Assembly: GCA_963809795.1 (NCBI GenBank)
Contig: CAWELN010000008.1
Location: 62,001 to 126,000, forward strand
Source: DASUAS01 sp963809795
GTDB lineage: Bacteria; Actinomycetota; Acidimicrobiia; IMCC26256; DASPTH01
Length of the DNA stretch: 64,000 nucleotides
Direction of reading: 5' to 3'
Below the pieces are notes generated by a model. That model was not told where the DNA came from and made no database searches. It saw nothing but the letters and a program-made list of their open reading frames with translations. The first letter of the stretch is position 1. Each line of letters begins with the position of its first letter. The translations under genes and the position numbers were made by a program. Shown in pieces: positions 1 to 9,400 of this stretch.

Positions 1-1175
1 ACGGCAAGCGGCTCGTGTACCTCGACTCCGCGGCCACGTCACAGAAGCCGCTCGCGGTGCTCGACGCGATGGACCGCTACTACCGGGAGTACAACGCCAA
101 CGTCCACCGCGGCGTGTACACGATCGCCGAAGAGGCGACGGCGGCGTTCGAGGCGGCACGCGCGAAGGTCGGCAGGTTCGTGAACGCGCACCACGCGCAC
201 GAGATCGTCTACGTCCGCAACGCCACGGAGGCCATCAACCTCGTCGCGTACTCCTGGGCACGCGCCAACCTGCGCGAGGGCGATCCCATCGTGCTCACGC
301 ACATGGAGCACCACGCCAACGTCGTGCCGTGGCACATCCTCGCCGCCGAGCGCGGCGTCGAGCTGCGCTGGATCCCCATCACCGACGACTACCGCCTCGA
401 CCTGCGCGACCTCGACCGCCTCCTCGACGGCGCCAAGCTGCTCTCGGTCAGCGCGATGTCGAACGTGCTCGGCACGATCAACGACATCCGCCCGCTCGCC
501 GACGCCGCCCACGCCGCCGGCGCCCACGTGCTGGTCGACGCCTGCCAGGCGGTGCCACACCTCGCGGTCGACGTGCAGGCCTGGGACGCCGACTTCGTCG
601 CCTTCTCCGCCCACAAGATGTGCGGGCCGACCGGCATCGGGGCGCTGTGGGCCCGGGCCGAGCTCCTCGACGCCATGCCACCGTTCATGGGCGGCGGCGA
701 GATGATCACCCAGGTCACCGTCGACGGCTTCACGCCGAACGAGGTGCCCTGGAAGTTCGAGGCGGGCACGCCGCCGATCGCCGAGGCGGTCGGCTTCGGC
801 GCGGCGGTCGACTACGTCCGTGGCCTCGGCATGGACGCCATCCGCGAACACGAGCGCGCCCTCACCGGGTACACGCTCGATGCGCTGACGCGTCGCTTCG
901 GCGACAACCTCCAGATCTACGGACCGCTCGACACCGCGGTGCGCGGCGGTGCGATCTCGTTCCTCTTCGAGGGCATCCACGCACACGACATCTCCCAGGT
1001 CGTGGACGAGGAGGCCGTGTGCGTGCGCGCCGGCCACCACTGCGCCAAGCCGCTCATGCGCGTGCTGGGCGTCCCCGCCACGACGCGCGCGTCGTTCTAC
1101 GTTTACAACGACGAAGCCGACGCCGACGCCCTCATCGACGCGCTGGCGCGCGCCGAGAAGTTCTTCGCCATCTAG
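1..1175 (+). CDS. sufS: SufS cysteine desulfurase, 5' end cut by window edge
   Basis: Pyridoxal-phosphate enzyme that takes sulfur from cysteine for Fe-S cluster assembly. The frame is open from base 3 (GKRLVYLDSAATSQKP), so the GTG at 15 is internal and the true start lies upstream of the window. The PLP-binding lysine lies in SAHKMCGP (near residue 201 counted from base 15), and the catalytic cysteine in RAGHHCAKP (near 346), the short-loop group II arrangement typical of SufS. sufU follows 12 bp downstream, so the two are almost certainly co-transcribed. The partner scaffold genes sufBDC lie about 11 kb away on the other strand. Confidence 0.95.
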   Translation, partial: GKRLVYLDSAATSQKPLAVLDAMDRYYREYNANVHRGVYTIAEEATAAFEAARAKVGRFVNAHHAHEIVYVRNATEAINLVAYSWARANLREGDPIVLTHMEHHANVVPWHILAAERGVELRWIPITDDYRLDLRDLDRLLDGAKLLSVSAMSNVLGTINDIRPLADAAHAAGAHVLVDACQAVPHLAVDVQAWDADFVAFSAHKMCGPTGIGALWARAELLDAMPPFMGGGEMITQVTVDGFTPNEVPWKFEAGTPPIAEAVGFGAAVDYVRGLGMDAIREHERALTGYTLDALTRRFGDNLQIYGPLDTAVRGGAISFLFEGIHAHDISQVVDEEAVCVRAGHHCAKPLMRVLGVPATTRASFYVYNDEADADALIDALARAEKFFAI

Positions 1176-1187
1176 CTGGAGACCCCG

Positions 1188-1679
1188 ATGCCCGGCCTCG
1201 AAGACCTCTACCGCGAGATCATCCTCGACCACTACCGCGCCCCCCGGAACCGCGGGGAGCTGCCGGTGCCCCCTGCCCACAAGGCCGAGGGGTTCAACCC
1301 GCTCTGCGGTGACGAGGTCGTCCTCTACCTCGACGTCGACGGCGACACCGTCACCGACCTGAAGATCGCCGGCCAGGGGTGCTCGATCAGCCAGGCGTCC
1401 ACCTCGATGATGTCGGCCGCGGTGAAGGGGAAGTCGGTGGCCGAGGCACGTCGGCTCATCCGCGCCTTCAAGGCGCTCATGTCGATCCACGAGTCGAAGC
1501 TCGAGGGCGAGGGCGACGGCGAGGACCTCCGCGCCGACCTCGAGGGCGTGCGGCTGGGTGATCTCGAGGCGCTGCAGGGCGTGGTGAAGTTCCCCGTGCG
1601 CATCAAGTGCGCGACGCTGGCGTGGAACACGCTGCAGCAGGGCCTCGACGAGATCGAGGTGGGTGCCGGCGGTGAATGA
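1188..1679 (+). CDS. sufU: SufU zinc-dependent sulfurtransferase
   Basis: 163-residue SufU/IscU-like protein that accepts persulfide sulfur from SufS and hands it to the SufBCD scaffold. The three conserved cysteines are at C40 (NPLCGD), C65 (GQGCSIS) and C141 (IKCATLAW). The insertion between the second and third cysteine separates SufU from IscU. The start has a GGAG site seven bases upstream (CTGGAGACCCCG-ATG). It directly follows sufS. Function is assigned from family knowledge; the residues are seen directly. Confidence 0.95.
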   Translation: MPGLEDLYREIILDHYRAPRNRGELPVPPAHKAEGFNPLCGDEVVLYLDVDGDTVTDLKIAGQGCSISQASTSMMSAAVKGKSVAEARRLIRAFKALMSIHESKLEGEGDGEDLRADLEGVRLGDLEALQGVVKFPVRIKCATLAWNTLQQGLDEIEVGAGGE

Positions 1680-1838
1680 GGCGGTCGGTGACGGGTATGC
1701 CGCCAGAACGTGTTCTGAAGTGGTGCAATCCGGTCATCTGTCGGGAGCGAGCGATCTTCCTTGGCAACCGTCACGAAACACACGTGATCCAGGAACGAAA
1801 CCGGGAGCCGATAGGTTGTTGACCCTGGAGGTCGTGCC

Positions 1839-2015
1839 ATGAACCAGCAAGAGCTCACCCAGGTGGTCGACGAGGCGCTCGAGCGTTTCCGGGGCCGTGA
1901 TCTCGTCGCCAGCGCCGAGGTCGTCGACGTGCTCCTCGATCTGCGCCTGCTCCTGCTCGAGGTGGAGTCCCTCGAGCAGCTCCTGGACGAGCCCGCACCC
2001 ACAGCTGCCGGCTGA
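1839..2015 (+). CDS. small conserved-looking ORF, 58 aa, unknown function
   Basis: ATG preceded by a good ribosome site (CTGGAGGTCGTGCC-ATG). It encodes a 58-residue acidic, leucine-rich, mostly helical peptide, starting MNQQELTQVVDEALERF and ending in PAPTAAG. It has no cysteines and no membrane segment; the middle contains a dense run of Leu/Val/Glu suited to a short amphipathic helix or coiled coil. It sits alone between sufU and the L,D-transpeptidase gene, with about 160 bp of apparently non-coding DNA upstream. I do not recognise a family. The ribosome site and codon use argue that it is real. Confidence 0.6.
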   Translation: MNQQELTQVVDEALERFRGRDLVASAEVVDVLLDLRLLLLEVESLEQLLDEPAPTAAG

Positions 2016-2033
2016 GCGTCAAGGCTCGATCGG

Positions 2034-2039
2034 TAAACT
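2034..2039 (+). promoter_or_regulatory. possible -10 box for the L,D-transpeptidase gene
   Basis: TAAACT ends nine bases before the ATG at 2049. The spacing is slightly longer than at the other leaderless-type sites in this window. No ribosome site is visible between box and start. Confidence 0.35.
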
Positions 2040-2048
2040 CTGGTCCGC

Positions 2049-2858
2049 ATGGCGGACCCCTCCCCCCGGGCGGAACTGCGCAAGCGGCGGCAACGACGGC
2101 GTCGCGTCGCGAGCCTCGCGGTCATCGCGGTGCTGGTCGCCGCCGCCGCCGGCATCTTCCTCGTCACCCGCGGTGACGACTCCGAGAAGGCGACACCGGC
2201 CACCACCACCACGCTCCCGAAGGTCGCCGGCGGCGTCTCCGCGTCATACGCCGCGACCCCGCTGCGCAGCGCCACCACCAAGGGTGGCGACGTCGCGGTG
2301 TACGCAGCCCCCGATGCCAACAGCGCGCCGTCAACGACCCTGAGCGCGCAGACCGAGTACACGCTCCCGCGCAGCTTCCTCGCCTTCGACCAGTACCAGG
2401 ACTGGCTGCACGTCTATCTGCCGACCCGGCCGAACAGCTCCACCGGCTGGATCAAGGAGTCCGACGTCACCGTGTCGCCGCCGCTCGAGTACCAGATCAA
2501 GGTCTCGCTCGCCGACCACAAGGTCACGCTGCTGCACAACGGCGTGGTCGAGCTCGAAGCGCCGGCCGCCATCGGTACCGCCGAGGACCCCACGCCGACG
2601 GGCACCTTCTATTACACCGATCCGCTCGATCTCGCGAACCAGCCCGGCACCGGATATGGGGTGTTCGCCATCGGTCTCTCCGGTCACAGCAACACCTTGA
2701 GCGAGTTCAACGGGGGCGACGGTCAAATCGCCATCCACGGCACCGACGACGAAGGCACCATCGGCCAGGACGTCTCCCACGGCTGCGTGCGGGTCGCGAA
2801 CGACATCATCCTGAAGCTGGCCAAGCTCCCGCTCGGCACGCCCGTCGTCATCAGCTGA
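2049..2858 (+). CDS. L,D-transpeptidase (YkuD domain), membrane-anchored
   Basis: 269-residue cell-wall cross-linking enzyme. A basic cytoplasmic start is followed by one membrane segment (about residues 23-42), a Thr/Pro-rich spacer, an SH3-like region (about 60-135) and a C-terminal YkuD catalytic domain (about 150-269). The active-site motif SHGCVRV is intact, with the nucleophile at C246 and the upstream IHGTDD histidine present. It should form 3-3 peptidoglycan cross-links or attach proteins to the wall outside the membrane. The substrate cannot be told from sequence. Confidence 0.9.
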   Translation: MADPSPRAELRKRRQRRRRVASLAVIAVLVAAAAGIFLVTRGDDSEKATPATTTTLPKVAGGVSASYAATPLRSATTKGGDVAVYAAPDANSAPSTTLSAQTEYTLPRSFLAFDQYQDWLHVYLPTRPNSSTGWIKESDVTVSPPLEYQIKVSLADHKVTLLHNGVVELEAPAAIGTAEDPTPTGTFYYTDPLDLANQPGTGYGVFAIGLSGHSNTLSEFNGGDGQIAIHGTDDEGTIGQDVSHGCVRVANDIILKLAKLPLGTPVVIS

Positions 2859-2966
2859 GCGCGCGCATCGCCCGTCGACGGGGCGTCGCGTCCCGCGTCA
2901 GGCCGCGACGGGTGTTGATCGGGCGTTGACCTCTGACTGACCGGTCATGGAACGGATGCCGTTTCC

Positions 2967-3839
2967 ATGCTGGCGATGAAGCGATGGATCCTCCTGCTCG
3001 TCGTCGGGGCCGCAGTGCTGCTCGCGGCCTGCGCACCCCGTCCGTTCGACGCGTCGTCGCCGTGGAACCGCCCGCTCGGTGCGGTCGCCTGGCGCGACGC
3101 GCCCGAGCTCCGGGGCGGGCACTCGTGGGTCAACGACGAGTCCTTCTCGATCCCCGTCGTCCGCACGGGGCCCGGCGATCCCCTCGTCAGCGTCTCGGTG
3201 CCGAGCTCGTGGGGTTGGACGGGCGGCGTCGTGCGGGTGAACATCCCGGCAGGGATCGGCGGGGCCGCCGGCAGCGACGGCATCCTCGTCGTGGTCGAGG
3301 GCAACGTGGTCTACGACTTCTACCAGTTCAACCGGACCGGTCCGAACTCCGGGTCCGCGTCCGCGTGGGCCGCGACCTTCCAGAACGGCCCCGGTTGGGG
3401 CCGGGCCACCCCGTTCCTCGGGGCCGGGATCCGTGCCGCGGGGTCGTCGTCGCTGGGCGGGCTGATCACCAGTGGTGACCTCTTCGGTGGTGACGACTTC
3501 CGCCACGCCCTGGCCGTCTCACTCCTCGGCTCCGAGCTGTCGGCCGGCCACGTGGCGCCGGCCATCAACGGTGGCGGCGGGGGCGGCAGCATCCCCGTCG
3601 GCGCCCGCATCGGCATCCCCGCCGGCACCCCGATGCCCGGCGGCCTCTCGCCGATCGGGGTGCGGATGTGGAACACCCTGGTCCGCTACGGCGCCTACGT
3701 CGTCGACCAGCACGGAGGCTCGGCGCCGGTCATCTTCTACGCCGACCCGCGCAGCGTCGGGGCGGACAAGGTCGCGCCGCTGCGGAACCCCGGCGGCGAC
3801 CTCGATCGCATCATGCCCGCGGTGCGGGTCGTGCAGTAG
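2967..3839 (+). CDS. putative lipoprotein of unknown function
   Basis: 290 residues with a lipoprotein signal peptide: basic start, hydrophobic core and lipobox LLAAC about 20 residues in (an alternative ATG lies nine bases further on). The mature part begins with a FDASSPWNRPL stretch and is rich in Gly, Pro, Trp and Asn, with a glycine run near residue 205. It has no recognisable catalytic motif. Its composition suggests an extracytoplasmic beta-rich protein. The next gene starts about 100 bp downstream in another frame. I do not assign a function. Confidence 0.8.
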   Translation: MLAMKRWILLLVVGAAVLLAACAPRPFDASSPWNRPLGAVAWRDAPELRGGHSWVNDESFSIPVVRTGPGDPLVSVSVPSSWGWTGGVVRVNIPAGIGGAAGSDGILVVVEGNVVYDFYQFNRTGPNSGSASAWAATFQNGPGWGRATPFLGAGIRAAGSSSLGGLITSGDLFGGDDFRHALAVSLLGSELSAGHVAPAINGGGGGGSIPVGARIGIPAGTPMPGGLSPIGVRMWNTLVRYGAYVVDQHGGSAPVIFYADPRSVGADKVAPLRNPGGDLDRIMPAVRVVQ

Positions 3840-3942
3840 GCGAAACCCGGCATCACGGGCGGATCCCGTCACGAACCGCGCGCACGTCGCGAAGCTCGCG
3901 AGGCGTGTCAGGTGTCACTGCGCGTGGGGTTTCGCTTGGCTT

Positions 3943-6447
3943 GTGGGACTGAAGTCCGTAATCTCACTCTTCGTGGGGGGCAAGCGACTAAGCGTGGTAA
4001 TCCTGGCGATCGGTGCCTCGACCGTGCTCGCCCTGGCCGCGGTCGGCAACGCCGAGCTCCTCGTGCGCGTCCTCGCCGTGGTGGTGCTCCTCCTCGTGGC
4101 CGGGGGCCTGCGCATCCTCGGCTTCGATCGCACCTCCCCCCGGGAACAGCACCGATCCTGGGTGCTGCTCGAGCTCGGCTTCGCGATCCTCGCGGCCGGG
4201 AGCCTCGTCGGCATCATGGGCGGATCGGGCACGGGCACGGTGCCGGCGGCGGCGGCATTCGCGGCGCTCGCCGGGGCGCTCCTCGTGGGTGTCGGGCTGG
4301 CGCTGCGCATGAACGCCTTCCTGCCGGGTCGTGCGCTGGGTGTGGTCTTCGAAGCACTCATGTGCGTCGCGGCGCTGGCGTTGGTGACGTGGGGCGCGCT
4401 GCTGATGGACAAGCGCGCTCCACTCGCAAACGCGTTGGCGTTGCTCGTACCGCTCGCCGACGCGGTGCTGATCTGGCTCGCACTGCGCCTGGCCCGACTC
4501 TCACGTTCCGAATCCGACGGCTTCGTGTACCTCGCCGGCGCGCTCACGTGCCTGCTCGTCGTCGATGCGGTGCTCGCGCTCGGATCGCTCGGCGTGCTCC
4601 AGATCACGGCCGGCCGGTTCGAGGTTCTGAGGCTCGCGTGTGTGTGCCTCGGGGCGGCGGCCGCGCTCATGCCTTCGCTCCGCCGGCCGGTCGACCACGC
4701 GATCGTGCGTCCGCCCCGATTGGGTACCGGGCGGCTTGCGGCAACCCTCGGGTTGACGCTGCTCGCCCCGGCGCTGTTCGCGGTGCAGGGTGCCGCGGGC
4801 GAGTCGCCGAACCTGCCCGCAGTTCTGGCCGGATCGAGCATCCTGCCATTCCTCGTCGCCGTGTACCTCGTGCTCCAGGTGCACGAAGGTGCGCGCGCCG
4901 AGTACCAAGCGCAGCACGATCCGCTCACCGGACTCCCTCATCGTGTCCTGTTCCTCGATCGCCTCGAGGTTGCGCTCGGGGCCGCACGGCGGACCGGCAA
5001 GCACGTCGCGGTGTTGTTCCTCGACCTCGATCGGTTCAAGGCGATCAACGACAGCTTGGGCCACGCGGTCGGGAACCAGCTCCTCCAGGCCGTCGCGTGG
5101 CGGATCGAGAGATGCGTCCGCGAGGCCGACACGGTCGCGCGCATGGGTGGCGACGAGTTCATGGTGCTGCTGCCGGAAGTCGACGGCGAGACCGATTGTG
5201 TCACGGTGGCAGAGAAGCTCCTGCACTCGTTCGTGGATGCGTTCCCCGTCGACTGCCGACAACTGGTCGTCAGCACCAGCATCGGTGTCGCCATCGCTCC
5301 GGAGGGTGGCGCCGACGCCGAGACGCTGATGAAGAACGCCGACATCGCGATGTACCGCGCCAAGGCGAATGGCCGCGCGACGTACCAGATCTACACCGCC
5401 GACCTGAGCGCCCGCGCGCTCGTGAAGCACTCCCTCGAGAGCAATCTGCGCTCGGCGCTGGAGGCGGGGGACCTCGAGCTGCACTATCAGCCGAAGATCG
5501 ACTCGCGGACCCGTCGGGTCGTCGGCCTCGAGGCCTTGGCCCGATGGGATCATCCGAAGCTCGGGTTCGTCCCCCCGGCGACGTTCATCCCGCTGGCGGA
5601 GGAGACCGGGCTCATCGTGCCCCTCGGGAGCTGGGTCCTCGAAGAGGCGTGTCGCCAGATCGGCACCTGGTCGCGGGAGTACCAGATCCAGGTTCCGGTC
5701 GCGATCAACCTCTCGGCCGAGGAGTTCACGGCGAGGAAGATCGATGCCCGCGTCTCCCAAGCCCTGGAACGCAACGGCGTCGCGCCGCACCTGCTCGAGC
5801 TCGAGATCACCGAGAGCAGCTTCCTCCTGGACCTGCAGGCCGCGAGCGCGACGATGCGCAACCTGCTCGACATCGGTGTCCGATGCTCCATCGACGACTT
5901 CGGCACCGGGTACAGCGGGCTCAGGTACCTGGCCCAGATCCCGCTCTACAGCCTCAAGATCGATCAGTCGTTCGTGCAGCGGATCGGCTCCTCCTCCGAC
6001 GAAGAACAGATCGTCAACGCCGTGATCACCCTGGCCCGCAGCCTGCGCATGAAGGTCATCGCCGAAGGCGTGGAGACGGGCGATCAGGCGACGTTCCTGC
6101 TCGCGCGCGGCTGTGACCAGATGCAAGGATTTCTCTTCAGTCCTGCGCTCGCCCCGCGCGACATCGAGCGCTTGATGGGCCCCGCCCGCCCGGCTGCGGG
6201 CCGATCGACGACCGACCCGAACCACCGTGAGGGTGCCGTGGTCGGCGCGGTCTCTGGTGGACCGCCCGAGCTCCCGGTCGGCGACCTGCTCCATGCCCTC
6301 TGCACCTTCGAGGACATCAGCGCGATCGACGAGTCGAGGATCGCTCACGTCCTCGACTGCCTCCACCCCGGGGAGTCGGTGACGGCGCGGCGACGGAGCA
6401 TTCGCCGGAACGCCCTCCGAGTCGCGGGCAGCTGGTCGCTCGGGTGA
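3943..6447 (+). CDS. membrane-bound GGDEF-EAL c-di-GMP turnover protein
   Basis: Roughly eight N-terminal membrane segments (first ~330 residues) precede a GGDEF domain and an EAL domain. The diguanylate cyclase motif GGDEF is intact near residue 402, and an RxxD inhibitory site (READ) lies five residues upstream. The EAL domain (EAL near residue 530) keeps the usual metal and catalytic residues: INLSAEEF, LEITES, DDFGTGYS, KIDQSF, EGVET and QGFLFS. Both activities are therefore possible. The open frame extends further upstream, but that part overlaps the lipoprotein gene and has antisense-like composition. I chose GTG 3943; GTG 3973 or 3994 are alternatives. A ~95-residue tail after EAL matches nothing I know. 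Confidence 0.88.
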   Translation: MGLKSVISLFVGGKRLSVVILAIGASTVLALAAVGNAELLVRVLAVVVLLLVAGGLRILGFDRTSPREQHRSWVLLELGFAILAAGSLVGIMGGSGTGTVPAAAAFAALAGALLVGVGLALRMNAFLPGRALGVVFEALMCVAALALVTWGALLMDKRAPLANALALLVPLADAVLIWLALRLARLSRSESDGFVYLAGALTCLLVVDAVLALGSLGVLQITAGRFEVLRLACVCLGAAAALMPSLRRPVDHAIVRPPRLGTGRLAATLGLTLLAPALFAVQGAAGESPNLPAVLAGSSILPFLVAVYLVLQVHEGARAEYQAQHDPLTGLPHRVLFLDRLEVALGAARRTGKHVAVLFLDLDRFKAINDSLGHAVGNQLLQAVAWRIERCVREADTVARMGGDEFMVLLPEVDGETDCVTVAEKLLHSFVDAFPVDCRQLVVSTSIGVAIAPEGGADAETLMKNADIAMYRAKANGRATYQIYTADLSARALVKHSLESNLRSALEAGDLELHYQPKIDSRTRRVVGLEALARWDHPKLGFVPPATFIPLAEETGLIVPLGSWVLEEACRQIGTWSREYQIQVPVAINLSAEEFTARKIDARVSQALERNGVAPHLLELEITESSFLLDLQAASATMRNLLDIGVRCSIDDFGTGYSGLRYLAQIPLYSLKIDQSFVQRIGSSSDEEQIVNAVITLARSLRMKVIAEGVETGDQATFLLARGCDQMQGFLFSPALAPRDIERLMGPARPAAGRSTTDPNHREGAVVGAVSGGPPELPVGDLLHALCTFEDISAIDESRIAHVLDCLHPGESVTARRRSIRRNALRVAGSWSLG

Positions 6448-6466
6448 CCGCGTCGGACGTGCGTGC

Positions 6467-9400
6467 TCAGGTGCCTTCGTGGGCACCGAGCCGGCGTTGC
6501 GCGCGGCGGCGCGCGGCGGCAGGGGTCTGCGGGTGCTCGACGACCGCTCGAAGCACGTCGGGGTCCTGATCGCGGGCGAGCCGACGGAGGCTCTTGGCCG
6601 GCGTCTCGGGGTTGGAAGCGACGGTCGCGCGGAGCGCGGGCATGCCGATGGCGGTTCCTGCCGTGAGCAGGCTCTCCGACGCGTTCCGGTTGGCGAGGAC
6701 CGCGAGCGGCACGACGCCCACGAGCTCTTCGAGCAGCTCCGTCGGGCACGTCGGGTTGGCGGCCACGGCCGCGCACACCGTCGGATCAGGGTCGTGCGCC
6801 AGCGCGACGAGGAGACCCGGATCGATGTCGGTCCGGGCGGCGACGGCTGCACGCACCCAGGAGTCGTCGTCGGCCGCGAGATCGCGAACGCGTTCCGCGG
6901 TGAGCGAAGGATTCGTCGCGGCCCGGACGCGCACGTGCGCGACCGGATCGGCGGCGAGTGCTTCCAGTCGCGCACCCGCGCCGGGATTGGCTGCGGCCAT
7001 GCCCCGCACGACCGGGGACGAGTCGGCCGCGGCGATGTCGAGGGCCTCGGCGCTGATGCCGACGTTGGCAGCAGCCGCCGCGCGCATCGTCTCCGTTCCC
7101 GTCCTGACGAGCTCGGTGATCGTCTCCTCGGGCAGCGATGGGTGCGAGGCCACGCGGCGCCGGACATAGCCGACGCCGACCTTCAGGAGACGTTCGAGCT
7201 CCGACGGTGGCGTCGTGGCCGAGAGCGCGGCGACGAGGTCGGTCGCCTCGTTCCCGGCGTTCGTCCGGCGTTCGATCACCTCGACCGAGTCGGCGCCGGG
7301 CTCGGACAAGCGGGCGAGGATCCTGGGTCCCGCCAAGGTGTCGATCGAGTCGCCCCTCGCCGAGAGGAACGGGAGGTCATCGGCCGCCACGAGGTCGACG
7401 CCGGTGCCGTGCCGCTTCCGGATGTGGGCGACGAGGCGGGGCGGAATGACGAAGCGACCCAGTTGCGTCTCGACGACGAGCCCGCCCCGGTCTGCGCCTC
7501 GGAGATCGACCGCCTCGACCCGATGGACTCCGGCCGGCGGTGCGGGCACGGCCTCGGGATCGGCCGCGAGGAGCAAGGTGTTGCCCACCGAGAGCGCCTC
7601 GTCGAACCGGAGGGCCACGTCGACACCGGCACCGAACCGGTTGAGGGTGGCCACGGCTTCCGACAACTCGGTGAGACCCACGACGATGGGTTGCGCGACC
7701 GGAGCGTCGGCGTGTGCCGGGATGTCGTACCACTCCCACCAGCCGGCGGGGTCGTAGGTCAGCACGCGGACGCGGGCGGGGTGTTCCCGGTCGGCCGGCG
7801 TCAGCTTCAGGTCGAGGCGCACCAGCCGATCGGGGTCACCCAGCAGCCGCTCCACACAGGCGCACAGGGCGGCACAGGACAGCGTGACGGTGACCGCCGA
7901 TCGGGGCGGTGCCTCGAGGCCGGTCTGTCCCCACTCGCGCTCGTACGCAGGTTGCTCAACGGCGTCATGGCCGTGGGGCGACGACGTCGCGACCGTGGAC
8001 GGCGCCGACTCGGGTACTCCGTAGCTCTCGGCGAAGAAGTCGTCACCTCGCGCATCCTCGCGGATCTCGGCGGCCAGGCGTCGGAAGAAGTCGGGGTCGT
8101 CGGGGTCGTCGAGGTCGTCGAGGTCGTCGCGGACCTCGGAGTCGTCGAAGGGGCTGGTCGGGGTCCAGACGAGCGCCGGCCGGTGCGGCTCGGGCTCGGG
8201 CTGCTCCTCTGCCGCCGCGGTCCCGTCGTCCGGGCCCGGCTCCGCGAGATCGTCCGCCGCCGGCCGCGACTCCAGTGCCGCGAGCACACCGTGACCGTGA
8301 GCATGGCCGTTCGATCCCGCCGGTTCCGGCGCGTCGTCGGCTCCATCGACGCCTGGAATCGCGTCGTCATCGGGCGAGAGCCCGGGATCCCATGCCGGCC
8401 TTGCGATCTCCCGGAGCTCCTCAACCGGCTCGCCAGGGGTGCTCAGCTCGTCGTGCGTGGAGTCGGTCTGAGTGGCGAACTCACTGATCCGAGCCGCGGC
8501 GCGCCGCAGCTCGTCGATCGACTGTTGCTCGACTTCGGCCATACGTCGGCCGAAGTCACGAGCACGCGCGGTGAGCGCGTCGACCAATTGTCCGACGGTC
8601 TCACGGCGCGACTGCACGTCGTCGCTGTCGGCTTCGGCTCGCACGACATACGCCGCGACCCGCTCGGTCGCGCCTTGCAACTCACCGACCGAACGCTCCT
8701 CCGACCACAGCCACCCGCTGCCACGACTCACTGGCGGCCTCGACCAGCGCGTCGACCAGCTGCTCGTCGAGCGCCTGGATCTGCTCCCGACGCGACCGCA
8801 GCTCCCGGGTCTCGGCGTCGATCCTCGCCAGCTCGGTCCGCACCTGCTCCACCGACGCCTGCAACGCACCGACCGACGATTCCTCGACCTCCCCCACCCG
8901 CTGACCGGCGTCACGCGTCCGCTCGACGAGACCGTCGAGCAGCTCCTCCACCATTCCCAAGCGCGCCCGCACCGTCTCACCGTCCGCATCGGCCTGCGCC
9001 ATGAGTGCGCGGACCTGCTCGGTCGCGGCCTGCAACGCGCCGACCGACGCTTCCTCGACCTCTCCCACCCGCTGACCGGCTTCACGCGTCCGTTCGACGA
9101 AGCCCTCGACCAGCTCCTCGACCGTTCCCCGGCGCGAGTGCACCGCGTCGCCATCCGCGTCGGCCTGCTCCAGCCGGGCGCGGATCCGCTCGACCGACTC
9201 GCGCACCTCACCCACCGACGATGCCTCGACCGCCGCCACCCGCTGCCACGACTCACTCGCCGCCTCGACCAACGCGTCGTCCAGCTCGTCGAGCATCACC
9301 CGACGCGACCGCAGCTCCTCGGCCTCGGCATCGACCCGCGCCACCTCGGCCCGCACCCGCTCCACCGACTCGCGCAACTCGCCGACCGACGACTCCTCCG

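Noticed and set aside
3472..3942. Upstream extension of the GGDEF-EAL frame
   Set aside because: It overlaps the lipoprotein gene and is Arg/Ser/Ala-rich, typical of an off-frame reading.
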